The notes beneath the pieces were generated by a model. The model had not been told where the DNA came from, searched no databases, and saw nothing but the letters and a program-made list of their open reading frames with translations. Both the position numbers and the translations under genes were made by a program. DNA of 64,000 nucleotides from an uncultured Aquimarina sp. Lineage in GTDB: Bacteria > Bacteroidota > Bacteroidia > Flavobacteriales > Flavobacteriaceae. Location: contig NZ_CANLYD010000005.1 of the NCBI RefSeq assembly GCF_947495315.1, forward strand, positions 124,001-188,000, written 5' to 3'. Shown piece by piece: positions 44,843-54,906 of the stretch. Position 1 is the stretch's first letter. Each line of letters starts with the position of its first letter.

Positions 44843-46459
44843 TTAATCGATAAAGTTTGCAGGATTGTTATCCCAGAATACCTGATCCGTAAGTTGATTA
44901 AAATCAATATTAGGATTCACATTTACCTCATCTGATGCTATTATAAATGATCTAGGGAATGGTGAAGCATCAATTGGATCCTGAAGTTCAGGAAGTCCAG
45001 TTCTTCTGTAGAAATTATATGCATCTATACCATTACCATAGTTACTAATATAATATTGCTCCAAAATAATTGTTTGTCTATCCTCGTCAGTTGCCGCAGC
45101 ATCGTAATCACTCAATACATTATTAACAAAACTATCTACGTCAGCTGTACTTGGTGCAAAGGCAGCTTGAGCATCTGCAGCACCAAAAGCCATAACTTTA
45201 GCAATATGGTTTCTTACCCCTTCTTCTAAAAGAGTTCTTGCATCACCTGTAGTTCCTAGAGTTATAGCAGCTTCTGCTTGTATAAATTTCGCATAACTTG
45301 ATAAAAGGATAGGATTAATCCCAGCGCCATTCAATCCTGGATTTAACGTACCAGGTGTATTATTGTCATTATCAAACGATCCACCACCAGGATAAACACC
45401 ATAAATAGTTCTAGCTAAACCATCAGCAGGAATTCCCTGTGAGAAAGCATGTACTCTACCCCAATAAAACCCTCCGATATAGCATTCATTTGGATCTATG
45501 TTACAAGGTAAGTCATCACCTGTTGGCTCAGTCAAAGATTGTCTGTAAAAATAGTATCGTAGTCTAGGATCATTACTATCTCTTAGTGTTCTCATTAAGG
45601 AGTTACTCATATAGATAGAACCTCCTCCAGCAAGATAATTTTCTGTAAAATAAGTATGTCTACTTTCTGCAGGGGCTGTATCAGTAGTGTATGAGAATTG
45701 GAAATCATCAGCAACAGTTTCCATTAAGTCCCCACCGGCAATTAAAGAGTTAATCCCTGTTCTAGCTCTAGTAGCATCTATATTACTAATTTGATTATAC
45801 ATTTTTAATTTTAATGTATTTCCAAATGTAATCCACTTCGTCAAATCTCCACCATAATATAAATCAGTAGTTATTCTACTGGTTTGTCCAACTAATCCGC
45901 TAATACTAGCATCTATTAATAAGAACATCTCATCATAAATGGCAACTTGATCATCGGAAGAAGGGTTAAGAATTGCTGGATCGTTCGCTTCACTAAATGG
46001 TACATCTCCAAAAATATCAACAAAAGTCGCGAAGGTATAGGCAGTTATTAATCCTGCTATTGATTTTATTTGAACTAGATCCGGATCAGCCTCTGCTAAA
46101 GATTCCAACAAAAGTCTATTCCCATTTATACGATAACCTCTTTGCCAAACATTATCATCAGATGGAGGTGCGAAGGAATTGAATGTTGTGTTTTCTATGT
46201 TAGACTGGTACGTGTCAAACATATTATCCAATCTCATTACGCTTGTAGCTTCATCTCTAACTCCTTCAAAGATTTTATTTAAATCAATTTGCATTTGATT
46301 TAAGATAAAATTAGGATCTGCACTTTCCGGAGAAAGAGTGTTTGGCGAAACTGTAAGGTCTAACTCTGTTGTGTCACACGATCCTAATAGAATTGTAAGA
46401 GATGTGGCAATACCTACAAAGTATCTACTTATATTGTTTTTAATTTTTTTCATTTTCAA
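44843..46459 (-). CDS. SusD/RagB-like outer-membrane lipoprotein
   Basis: 538 residues. Lipoprotein signal ending LLGSC (Cys28). The SusD-like helical scaffold is visible: ISRYFVGIATSLTILLGSC, then PDPNFILNQMQID, ANDPAILNPSSDDQVAIYDE, and the SusD_2-type Pro/Asp-rich C-terminus. It caps the SusC transporter and binds the substrate at the cell surface. It is 12 bp after SusC. The substrate cannot be told; no glycoside hydrolase genes are adjacent, so peptide or other cargo is equally possible. Confidence 0.88.
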   Translation of the reverse strand: MKMKKIKNNISRYFVGIATSLTILLGSCDTTELDLTVSPNTLSPESADPNFILNQMQIDLNKIFEGVRDEATSVMRLDNMFDTYQSNIENTTFNSFAPPSDDNVWQRGYRINGNRLLLESLAEADPDLVQIKSIAGLITAYTFATFVDIFGDVPFSEANDPAILNPSSDDQVAIYDEMFLLIDASISGLVGQTSRITTDLYYGGDLTKWITFGNTLKLKMYNQISNIDATRARTGINSLIAGGDLMETVADDFQFSYTTDTAPAESRHTYFTENYLAGGGSIYMSNSLMRTLRDSNDPRLRYYFYRQSLTEPTGDDLPCNIDPNECYIGGFYWGRVHAFSQGIPADGLARTIYGVYPGGGSFDNDNNTPGTLNPGLNGAGINPILLSSYAKFIQAEAAITLGTTGDARTLLEEGVRNHIAKVMAFGAADAQAAFAPSTADVDSFVNNVLSDYDAAATDEDRQTIILEQYYISNYGNGIDAYNFYRRTGLPELQDPIDASPFPRSFIIASDEVNVNPNIDFNQLTDQVFWDNNPANFID

Positions 46460-46471
46460 TTTAATTTGTTA

Positions 46472-49400
46472 TTAAAAAGTAGCTTTTATGCTAAAAGAAT
46501 ATCTCTTAGATGTAGGAGCGGTTTGAAAGTCTAATCCTTGTCCATTACCAACACCTGTACTTAATACTTCTGGATCAAAATTAAGATACTCTGGGAAGTT
46601 GTAAGCTTTATACCATATATTTTGACCAGATATTGCGAATGAAATACTTCCGAAAGGAGTTTTTGCTAACATTTCTTCTGATAATTTATATGCTAAGGTT
46701 ACATCTCTTAATCTTAATGTTGAACCATCATATACTCTACCTTCATCAGCTCTAAATACATTTTGGAAGTATATATCGTTAGCTCCTATTTGCACTGAGT
46801 TTTGTATTGGTTGTCCATTACTGTCTAGCACAGGAAGTCCTGTTGTAGGATCACCTACAACACCTGGTAGTATTGTTGTAGATTCTCTGTCCTCAGTATC
46901 TCTTGTAACTCCTCTTAATAATAAGTTTTGAGCAGTATTCGAAAGAATATCACCACCATGAGTATATTCTAGCTGCGCAGATAATGAAAGTCCTTTATAA
47001 CTAAAAGTGTTAATAGTGGTCATTCTCCAGTCTGGGTTAGGATCTCCAATTTCTTGTAAAATGTCATCAACAGGAACATCATTACTAGTTAAATATCTTC
47101 CTTCTGTTGTAGAATTAGCTGCATCTACTAAGATATTTCCATTATCGTCTCTTATATAGTATGTACCTAATATAACTCCTAGAGGTCTTCCTTCTATAGC
47201 GTAGTTACCTAATCCTCCAAATCCTGCAGTTAAAATTCTTTCTTCAGGAAGCTCTACAACTTCTGTTTCAAAAGCAGTAAAGTTGTTTTGTATATTCCAA
47301 GAAAAAGAATCAGTTTTTATAGGTGTTAAACCTAGGGCGATTTCTATACCTTCTCCATCAATTTGACCAGCATTAAAAAATCTTGATGAAAACCCTGTGG
47401 ATGGAGATAAATTTTGTTGTAAAATTTGATCTTTCGAAACTCTAGAATATACACTAGCGTCTAATGTAATTCTGCTGTTAAAGAAATTTGCTTCAATACC
47501 TAATTCTATTTCTCTATGTAGTTCTGGCTTTAAGTCTGGATTAGCTAGAGCTGCAGATAATGTGTTTGTTGTGGTAGGATTAGTAGCTCCACCAAATGCA
47601 TTAGCTGTAGAATTTAACTGTTGAGCCGTTCTAAATAATGTTGGGAAACCAGCAGATGTTGCATAACCTCCACGTAATTTTAGAAAATTAAGAACATCAC
47701 TTCTTAATCCCTCGAATGCTGAAGTAGGAATAAAAGATAAAGATGCGCTTGGATAGAAAATTGATCTGTTTGCCGGTTGAACGTTAGACACCCAGTCATT
47801 TCTTCCTGATACTGTTGCATATAAGAAATCGTTATAATCTACTTTAACTTCTCCAAAGAAACCAACTACATTTCTCTCGTCGTTAAACTGTAAATCTACA
47901 CCCGATACTGGATCAACACTGTTATGATTGATATAGTTATCATGATTTTGTCTTCCGAATACAACTTGATTAGTACTCGCGATTCCGTCTCTTCCGAATT
48001 CATCCCTTCTACTTTCAAATCCTACAAGTGCACCAAATCTAAAGTTACCAGCACGATAACCATCAAAGTTTAAGATTGCTCTATGATTTAAAATCTCGTT
48101 TGTTGACGTTGTTGTTCTTAAATAACCTACTTGGTATTCTGCTCGAGCAACTGCTCCTTTATTTACAGAAAAACGTTGTAAGTCAGTATATGTATCAAGA
48201 CCAAATGTATATTGCAGACTAATATGATCGTTAAAAGTGTATCCAGCATTGAAAGAACCAAATGTTCTTCTAGTGTCAGATGAAGTACCTGCATTATCAA
48301 GTAACCAGTATGGGTTTTCAATATCAGGTCTATAATAAACACTAGAACCATCAATTGGATTTTGATACGGTAAATTTGTTAGGTCTATATTTCTTGGAAT
48401 AAATAATAGTCTTTGGAAAATAGTAAGCGCTCCAATACCATTACTAGCACTAATAGGAGGAGTTCTAAGTGTTGTATTAACATAATTTAGAGTACCACCT
48501 ACATTAAAATTGTTTGACAACTTTAGATTACCACCAACACTGAAGCTATTTTTTCTTAAATTATTACTTTGGATATATCCATCTTCATCAGTATTGTTGT
48601 AGTTTATACTAAAGTTTCCTTTATCAGTTGCGCTTGATACACCAACAGATGTAGATCGACCAAGACCAGATCTAAAAAAATCTTTAACATTATTCTCTGC
48701 AGCTTGATAAGGAATTTCTATTCCAAAAAACTGAGGAAATAATTCTTCAAAACCTGGATTTCTTCCGTTTGCATATGGATGAATAACAGTGTCTATATCA
48801 GAAAACGCAGCACCCCAGTTACCTACAAAACCTGGATTAAAAGCTTGGTCAGCTCCTTGTCCGTATGTGTTTTGAAACTCAGGTAAATTAGATATTTGAG
48901 TTACGTAAGTTGTATTAGAAAAATTTACTTCAAATTTCTTGTTACTTTTCTGAGTAGAACCTGCTTTTGTAGTAATCAAGATAACTCCATTTCTACCACG
49001 AGATCCATATAAATTGGCTGCACTTAAACCTTTAAGAACACTAATGTTTTCAATGTTATCTGGGTTAAGGTCGAGAGTACGATTACTAGTACTTGTAGTA
49101 CCTGATGTAAAACCACCAGTTGTATTAGGACTGGATTCGAAAGGAACCCCATCTACTATATAAAGTGGTTGGTTATTACCAGTAATAGAAACACTGGTTC
49201 TAATGAATACGTTCGTTGCACTACCTGTAGCACCACCCGCTCCTGTAATTTGAACACCAGGTATTTTACCATTTAATGCCCTATTAATATCAACTTCAGG
49301 TTTTTGTTCAATTTCATCGCTTTGTACTACAGTAACGGCATATCCTAAAGATTTTTTCTCTCTTCGGATACCTTGTGCAGTAACTACTACTTCTTCTAAG

Positions 49401-49702
49401 GTAGCAGCATCTTCAGCAAGTTGAACGTTGATGGTGTCTCCATCTCCAACTACAACTTCTTTTGTTGTAAAACCTAGATAACTAAATGAAAGAACAGCTC
49501 CTCTGTTTACTTCAATAGTATAATTACCATCAAAATCAGATTGCGTACCCTTACTAGTACCTTTTACAACGATATTTACCCCTGGTAATGGTAGACCACT
49601 ATTGTCGGTCACATTACCTGAGATCGTTTTTTCTTGTGCAAACGTTAGTTGCACTACAAACGCCAGCAATAGCGTTAGAATTCCTCTAAACTTTGTTCTC
49701 AT
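46472..49702 (-). CDS. SusC/RagA-type TonB-dependent receptor
   Basis: 1076 residues. Signal peptide 1-22 (cleaved after TFAQ). N-terminal CarboxypepD_reg-like domain (GNVTDNSGLPLPGVNIVVKG) and a plug domain with LNGKIPGVQITGAGGATGSA and NISVLKGLSAANLYGSRGRN. The 22-strand barrel ends in Phe, typical of outer-membrane insertion. It forms the TonB-driven channel with the SusD downstream. The promoter block at 49717-49768 lies just upstream. Confidence 0.93.
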   Translation of the reverse strand: MRTKFRGILTLLLAFVVQLTFAQEKTISGNVTDNSGLPLPGVNIVVKGTSKGTQSDFDGNYTIEVNRGAVLSFSYLGFTTKEVVVGDGDTINVQLAEDAATLEEVVVTAQGIRREKKSLGYAVTVVQSDEIEQKPEVDINRALNGKIPGVQITGAGGATGSATNVFIRTSVSITGNNQPLYIVDGVPFESSPNTTGGFTSGTTSTSNRTLDLNPDNIENISVLKGLSAANLYGSRGRNGVILITTKAGSTQKSNKKFEVNFSNTTYVTQISNLPEFQNTYGQGADQAFNPGFVGNWGAAFSDIDTVIHPYANGRNPGFEELFPQFFGIEIPYQAAENNVKDFFRSGLGRSTSVGVSSATDKGNFSINYNNTDEDGYIQSNNLRKNSFSVGGNLKLSNNFNVGGTLNYVNTTLRTPPISASNGIGALTIFQRLLFIPRNIDLTNLPYQNPIDGSSVYYRPDIENPYWLLDNAGTSSDTRRTFGSFNAGYTFNDHISLQYTFGLDTYTDLQRFSVNKGAVARAEYQVGYLRTTTSTNEILNHRAILNFDGYRAGNFRFGALVGFESRRDEFGRDGIASTNQVVFGRQNHDNYINHNSVDPVSGVDLQFNDERNVVGFFGEVKVDYNDFLYATVSGRNDWVSNVQPANRSIFYPSASLSFIPTSAFEGLRSDVLNFLKLRGGYATSAGFPTLFRTAQQLNSTANAFGGATNPTTTNTLSAALANPDLKPELHREIELGIEANFFNSRITLDASVYSRVSKDQILQQNLSPSTGFSSRFFNAGQIDGEGIEIALGLTPIKTDSFSWNIQNNFTAFETEVVELPEERILTAGFGGLGNYAIEGRPLGVILGTYYIRDDNGNILVDAANSTTEGRYLTSNDVPVDDILQEIGDPNPDWRMTTINTFSYKGLSLSAQLEYTHGGDILSNTAQNLLLRGVTRDTEDRESTTILPGVVGDPTTGLPVLDSNGQPIQNSVQIGANDIYFQNVFRADEGRVYDGSTLRLRDVTLAYKLSEEMLAKTPFGSISFAISGQNIWYKAYNFPEYLNFDPEVLSTGVGNGQGLDFQTAPTSKRYSFSIKATF

Positions 49703-49716
49703 TTTATAATTTATTT

Positions 49717-49768
49717 GAATTAGCCAATGCCAAAAATCACAATAATATCTTTATAAAACAACTTTTTG
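49717..49768 (-). promoter_or_regulatory. shared SusC promoter block, copy 1
   Basis: 50 bp with only four differences from 58104-58153. Minus strand: TTG (49759-49761) and GATTTTTG (49731-49738) 20 bp apart, ending 15 bp before the SusC start. Confidence 0.75.
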
Positions 49769-49812
49769 ATCCTAAAATTTAAAATATTGTTAAAGTGGTG
49801 TGTTAAAATATG

Positions 49813-49845
49813 AAACCCTTCTATAACGTTGTAGTAGAAGGGTTT
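49813..49845 (-). terminator. hairpin after the VCBS/UnbV gene
   Basis: AAACCCTTCTA and TAGAAGGGTTT form a perfect 11-bp stem around an 11-base loop. T-rich sequence follows on both strands. It lies between the VCBS gene end (49979) and the next SusC promoter. Confidence 0.8.
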
Positions 49846-49978
49846 TGCTAATTTTGTTTATTTGTAGAATAAACTTTATAATAAGTTTTAACAAATTATA
49901 AATTATTTTTTTTGTAGTATAATTCTTTTGGAAAACCTTAGTTTTAAAATGATTATGTTTTATAAAGATATTATTGTG

Positions 49979-52900
49979 TTATTCTAATTTATATGTAAAT
50001 AAGCTATCGTTATTAGAAACGGATATTAGATATTCCTTTTCTTTATATTTAATTAATCTTAATTTTTCAATCTGTTTTTTGAATGAATTTATGCCAATTT
50101 CAGTTAATAATTGGTACTTTATGTTCGAAATATGCTCGTTTTGATGGATTAAAAAATTGGTATTAGCGTTAAAAACACCGTGATACGTATTAAGACCATT
50201 AAAATTACCTGCGGTTAATAGTTGTGCAGATCCTGTTTTTTTGAAATCGTGTTTTATAAAACAATTTATCGGTGATAACTGAAGTGAAGAAGGAAATTCT
50301 CTAAATTTACTGAAATTATTGCCATCATTAATAATATAGCCACTCGAAAGTGTATTAACATTATAAACGGTTATTGATGAAGATGTATTCAGTTTTTTTA
50401 TGATATTTTCGATTGTTTCTTTTGCGTAACTCTTGTAGTCTTTATACAATTTATTAATAATTGGTAATTGGGATGCTAATTCGTCTTTAGAATTTACTGG
50501 ATAATATTGTTGATTTATTGCGTAAGCTAGAATCGTTTCTTTTTTACCGTTTTGATCAAAATCAGCATAATACATTCTTATTGGGGCTTTTGGTGTTGCC
50601 TTAAATTTTGTGTTCAATCCCCAGTTACCGAGCATAATATCTTGGTCTCCGTCTTTATCAATATCAAAAGTCGTTATTGATTGCCATAATCCTTTTAAAG
50701 TACTTAGCCCTTCTATTTCTTTTAGTTTTCCTAATTGATTTAAATATACTCTTGGCTGATCCCATTCCGAAGCAATTAATAAATCTTTTATCCCATCATT
50801 ATTAAGGTCAGCCCAAGTGGCATCGGTAATCATACTTTTTAGAACAAAACTTGAGTCTTTTTCAAACATTCCATTCCCTTTATTTTTGAGGATATAAGCA
50901 GATGGTTTTTCTCCAAAACTTTCGGGATTTGACTTATTTCCTACGAAAACATCAATGTCTCCGTCTTGATCATAGTCATAGGGTTTTAGAGTAGAAGTGT
51001 TTAATTGGTTTTTAGGAATGTTTTTACCTTTTTTAAAAATTCCATTCCCATTGTTTATGTATATTCTATCGTTTTGGTATAAAGAATCTTTTTTCAAAAT
51101 AATGCCAGATGCTACCAACAGATCCTTGTCATTATCATTGTCAATATCAATAAAAATAGCATCTACATCTTCACTTATAGAGTCTTTTTCTATTTCGGGT
51201 GCAGATATTTCCTTGTAACCATTAGAAGAGCCTATGAACAGTTTGGATTTTTTATAGGAAGAGCCTCCGATAAAAATATCATCCATTCCGTCGTTATTGA
51301 TATCACTTATAGCAATAGCAGGACCTTGAGTTGAAACTTTATAAGGAATTAATTTATTAATATTAAAATCATTATATGAATCTTCTAGATGTTCGTATTG
51401 AATAAGATTTTCTTTTATAAATAGTGGAGGCGTATTTTTTGTTATAACCGATATAGGTTTAGTCTTGTTACTATAATTAATGGTAATATTACTTGAAGAA
51501 GCTTCAGGATGAAGTTTTTGTTTTGTTTGGTTAGGCCAAATAACAACAATGGAGTCGAGTCTATCGTTGTGAGCTAAACCAAAATGAAGTTTGGGCTCTA
51601 CAGAAGAAATGAATCCTCTTGAAGAAAAGAGTTGCTTATATTGAGTATTTTTTTTGGAGTACAAGTATACTTTTGAGCCTATACCTAATTTGTTATGTTT
51701 TGTATAATTGAGTTTTATAGATAAGTTAGAATTGTTGTTTGTGGAATTAGAATTATTTTCATAGATACTAGCATAATCGTTAAGGTTGTTGGTGATAAAA
51801 TCTAGATCTCCATCTAAATCTAAGTCGGCGTATGTAGCTCCATTAGATAGCGTAGAAGTGCTGTTAATCCATTTTCCTGTTCTATTAGTAAAGGTTTTGG
51901 AATTTCCTTCAAATATTTGGTTAGAGGCTTTTCCTGTAGGCATTGCATCTAATGATTTAATGAGCCAGTCGTCATTGTTTTTAGACTTAGTCTTAAATGA
52001 ATTAGAAAGATACCTCATAAAGTCTAGGTTATTTGGTCTTTTAGAAACCCCATTGGTTATGAATAAATCTTGATGCCCATCATTATTAAAGTCGGCAAAA
52101 AGTGGGGACCAGCTCCAATCGGTCGCAGCTATATTATTATATAATGCGGTCTCGGTGAAATACATTCCATTATTATTTAATTGAAGCATGTTTCTGGCAT
52201 ATTGTTTTTGGTATCCCTGCTTAATAAGAAAGTCTTGAGTGTTGTATGAAATATCTCCGTCTGATTCTTTTAATACTTTTTCATTATTTGGAAGCATATC
52301 TAAAGTAATTAAGTCCTGATATCCATCATTATTTATATCCGCAACATCACTACCCATAGAAAATCTGCTCGTATAGGCGAAATTTTTGGATAATTCATTG
52401 CTAAAAGTTCCGTCTCTATTGTTTATGTAATAATAATCATCTTCATGAAAATCATTACAGACATAAATGTCATCCCATCCGTCATTGTTAAAATCCGCAA
52501 TTGCTGCGCTTAGTCCATATCCATTTGCTCCTCCATAAATCTTTGCATCAAGACTTACATCATTAAACGTTGAACCGTCATTTCTTAATAATCTATCTCC
52601 TATAAAATCAACTCTTTTTCTTCTAATGTGCGAAGGCCCATGAGAGTTTTTAGTGTGTAATGCATGATTAACTATGTAAACATCTAAGTCATCATCTTTG
52701 TCATAATCAAAAAAATATGCTTGTGTGGCATATCCTTTAAGATTTAATCCGTACTTTTTTGATTCTTCTTTGAAGGTTCCGTCTCCATTGTTAATGAATA
52801 GTTCATTGTTGCCTTTGAACCCTAAAATTTTAGTTACAGCACAGACATAGATGTCAAGCAAACCATCTCCATTAATGTCAACCATTGTAGAGCCTGTATT

Positions 52901-53239
52901 CCAATCAGAGTTTCCACCGGTTCCTGATTTTTCAGTAATATCTTTAAATTTTAAATTCCCTTGATTTAGATAAAGTTTGTTTTTGCCTCTGTTAGAAATG
53001 AGATAAATATCTGGTAAACCATCATTATTAATGTCTCCAACAGACACTCCGCCTCCATTATAATAGTATAGGTAGTTTACAATATTATACTTACTATCTT
53101 CTAAAATGTTGTTCTGAAAATTTATTCCTGTAGATTCGTGATCCAATTTTGAAAATAAAAAGGGAGCCTGTAAAGTTTCTTTTTCATTGCACGAAGCTAA
53201 GAAAAGAGGTAATATCAGGATTTTAATGATATTTTTCAT
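49979..53239 (-). CDS. VCBS/FG-GAP repeat lipoprotein with UnbV domain
   Basis: 1086 residues. Lipoprotein signal MKNIIKILILPLFLASC (Cys17). Two sets of FG-GAP calcium-binding blades (GDINNDGLPDIYLIS, ADFNNDGWDDIYVC, ADINNDGYQDLITLD, and later DINNDGMDDIFIGG) flank an ASPIC/UnbV domain (KLGIGSKVYLYSKKNT to LHFGLAHND) at about 510-590. These proteins are often found next to SusC/SusD genes and are thought to be surface propellers. It is located between the two Sus loci, with a terminator 12 bp upstream of its start codon. Confidence 0.88.
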   Translation of the reverse strand: MKNIIKILILPLFLASCNEKETLQAPFLFSKLDHESTGINFQNNILEDSKYNIVNYLYYYNGGGVSVGDINNDGLPDIYLISNRGKNKLYLNQGNLKFKDITEKSGTGGNSDWNTGSTMVDINGDGLLDIYVCAVTKILGFKGNNELFINNGDGTFKEESKKYGLNLKGYATQAYFFDYDKDDDLDVYIVNHALHTKNSHGPSHIRRKRVDFIGDRLLRNDGSTFNDVSLDAKIYGGANGYGLSAAIADFNNDGWDDIYVCNDFHEDDYYYINNRDGTFSNELSKNFAYTSRFSMGSDVADINNDGYQDLITLDMLPNNEKVLKESDGDISYNTQDFLIKQGYQKQYARNMLQLNNNGMYFTETALYNNIAATDWSWSPLFADFNNDGHQDLFITNGVSKRPNNLDFMRYLSNSFKTKSKNNDDWLIKSLDAMPTGKASNQIFEGNSKTFTNRTGKWINSTSTLSNGATYADLDLDGDLDFITNNLNDYASIYENNSNSTNNNSNLSIKLNYTKHNKLGIGSKVYLYSKKNTQYKQLFSSRGFISSVEPKLHFGLAHNDRLDSIVVIWPNQTKQKLHPEASSSNITINYSNKTKPISVITKNTPPLFIKENLIQYEHLEDSYNDFNINKLIPYKVSTQGPAIAISDINNDGMDDIFIGGSSYKKSKLFIGSSNGYKEISAPEIEKDSISEDVDAIFIDIDNDNDKDLLVASGIILKKDSLYQNDRIYINNGNGIFKKGKNIPKNQLNTSTLKPYDYDQDGDIDVFVGNKSNPESFGEKPSAYILKNKGNGMFEKDSSFVLKSMITDATWADLNNDGIKDLLIASEWDQPRVYLNQLGKLKEIEGLSTLKGLWQSITTFDIDKDGDQDIMLGNWGLNTKFKATPKAPIRMYYADFDQNGKKETILAYAINQQYYPVNSKDELASQLPIINKLYKDYKSYAKETIENIIKKLNTSSSITVYNVNTLSSGYIINDGNNFSKFREFPSSLQLSPINCFIKHDFKKTGSAQLLTAGNFNGLNTYHGVFNANTNFLIHQNEHISNIKYQLLTEIGINSFKKQIEKLRLIKYKEKEYLISVSNNDSLFTYKLE

Positions 53240-53250
53240 TACTTAAAAGT

Positions 53251-53284
53251 AAAAAAGAGGCTGTTTATAAACAACCTCTTTTAT
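53251..53284. terminator. near-perfect palindrome between SusD and the VCBS gene
   Basis: AAAAGAGG (53253-53260) and CCTCTTTT (53275-53282) enclose TGTTTATAAACA, itself a palindrome. T-runs lie on both sides, so it can terminate in both directions. It sits 12 bp upstream of the VCBS start codon. Confidence 0.8.
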
Positions 53285-53310
53285 TGTGTAAAAAAGTTTA
53301 ACTTATTTTA

Positions 53311-54894
53311 TTATTCCAAAGATGATGGAATATTATTAAAATCTGATTCGAATGCTGGCACTGGCCAATATTCCAGATATCCATAATTAATTGTAGCATT
53401 TGTGTTTAGTACAGCATTTTGATCTAGTACACGTGCTCCTGTTCTAGAACCGGATGCTATGCCGTAACGACGAGCGTCATAAAAGGAAACAGCTCTAAAA
53501 ATTAGTGCTAAACGACGTTCTTTTCTAATTTCCTCTAAGGCTTGATCTTGAGTCAAGCCTGTTCCAACCGTAGCTGCTAGTTCTGATTCTTGAAGGGTTC
53601 TTACAGCATCCAAATGAACAAGACCGCCTTCGATATCATTGGTTCTAACTTTGGCTTCTGCTAAAAATAATTGATTTTCTTCAAAACTACCGGCATAATA
53701 CATTGCTATTTCTTCAGCAACATTTGATTGGATTGGTGATTCTACCTGCCAGAAATAAGAGGCTCCATATTGTATTCCTCTACCTCTTTGGTTAGGGAAA
53801 GGAAATCCATCATCCGGATCTTGAATAAAGTACTCGTCAAACCTTGCATCTCCTGGATTTATATCCTGTATTAAACGATCACTAGGAAAGTACCAAAAAC
53901 CTAATACTGCAGATGGTAACCAGCCATTTGCGATAAACGAGGATTCTGACCTCATTACAAAAGCATTATCATTTAAGGAAACACCATTGCTTGCTAGAGT
54001 AATCACTTCATTCCAATCAGAAGCACTCATATCAACAACCTTTGTGTTGTATACTAGATTTCGAACTCTTAAGGTGTTTATGTTTTCCAATAAACCTGCT
54101 TTACCTAAACTTCCAATATGACTAAGGAAGAAGGATGTAAAAGTACTGTCAAAACCACTATCGTCTGTAACACTATTTAAAAGAGATTCTAATTCATCTA
54201 ATAAAGAATTTGACTTTGCAATTATGGCTGTATTTGTAACAAAAGCTGTGCTTGGGATAGAAGTAGGGTTTGTAATTAATCCACTATCATTGATTACACC
54301 AAGTTCGTATAACGATCCTAATCTGCTGTAAGCATATGCTCTCCACCATAAGGACCAAGCAAGAAAAGCATCTTTGGTAACGTCGTCGGCTGGTAGCTCC
54401 GGTAACGCTTCTGCGATAGTGTTACTTTGCACTATAACGCTATACATATCTCTCCATTCGTATTGCAAAGCATTGTCGCTACCGGCATCTCGGGTATTTC
54501 TAATTGCGATTTCACCAGGTTGAGGTCCACCTGCTGGTGGGGTGACAACAGTTCCATCGTCTAAAACAACGGATTCTGTTTGATTTATCCATCTTCCACC
54601 AAAATTACCCCAAGGCATGGTAAGTACATCTCCCATAGTTTCGTGATATCCATAAGTAAACCATAGCATCGGACTTTCTTTTTCTGGTCCTACGCTCTCG
54701 AAAACATCTTCAGAAGAAATAAAATCATAAATACCTTTCGAAAAAGTAGTCAGTCCATCAACATTTCCTAATGAAGCTATAGTTGGTAGATTGTTATCCA
54801 CCGGGTCAATATCTGTGTCAAGGATGTTATCCTGACATCCTGTTAAACAGGTTAGTATTAATAGAAATACTATTAAGTTAAATAAACTTTTCAT
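53311..54894 (-). CDS. SusD/RagB-like outer-membrane lipoprotein
   Basis: 527 residues. Lipoprotein signal ending CLTGC (Cys20). RagB/SusD family features: YGYHETMGDVLTMPWGNFGG, AFLAWSLWWRAYAYSRLGSL, EEIAMYYAGSFEENQLFLAE, and the C-terminal IRKERRLALIFRAVSFYDAR. It works with the SusC 12 bp upstream. It is only distantly similar to the SusD at 44843, so the two loci probably take up different substrates. Confidence 0.92.
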   Translation of the reverse strand: MKSLFNLIVFLLILTCLTGCQDNILDTDIDPVDNNLPTIASLGNVDGLTTFSKGIYDFISSEDVFESVGPEKESPMLWFTYGYHETMGDVLTMPWGNFGGRWINQTESVVLDDGTVVTPPAGGPQPGEIAIRNTRDAGSDNALQYEWRDMYSVIVQSNTIAEALPELPADDVTKDAFLAWSLWWRAYAYSRLGSLYELGVINDSGLITNPTSIPSTAFVTNTAIIAKSNSLLDELESLLNSVTDDSGFDSTFTSFFLSHIGSLGKAGLLENINTLRVRNLVYNTKVVDMSASDWNEVITLASNGVSLNDNAFVMRSESSFIANGWLPSAVLGFWYFPSDRLIQDINPGDARFDEYFIQDPDDGFPFPNQRGRGIQYGASYFWQVESPIQSNVAEEIAMYYAGSFEENQLFLAEAKVRTNDIEGGLVHLDAVRTLQESELAATVGTGLTQDQALEEIRKERRLALIFRAVSFYDARRYGIASGSRTGARVLDQNAVLNTNATINYGYLEYWPVPAFESDFNNIPSSLE

Positions 54895-54906
54895 AGTTTT
54901 TATTTT

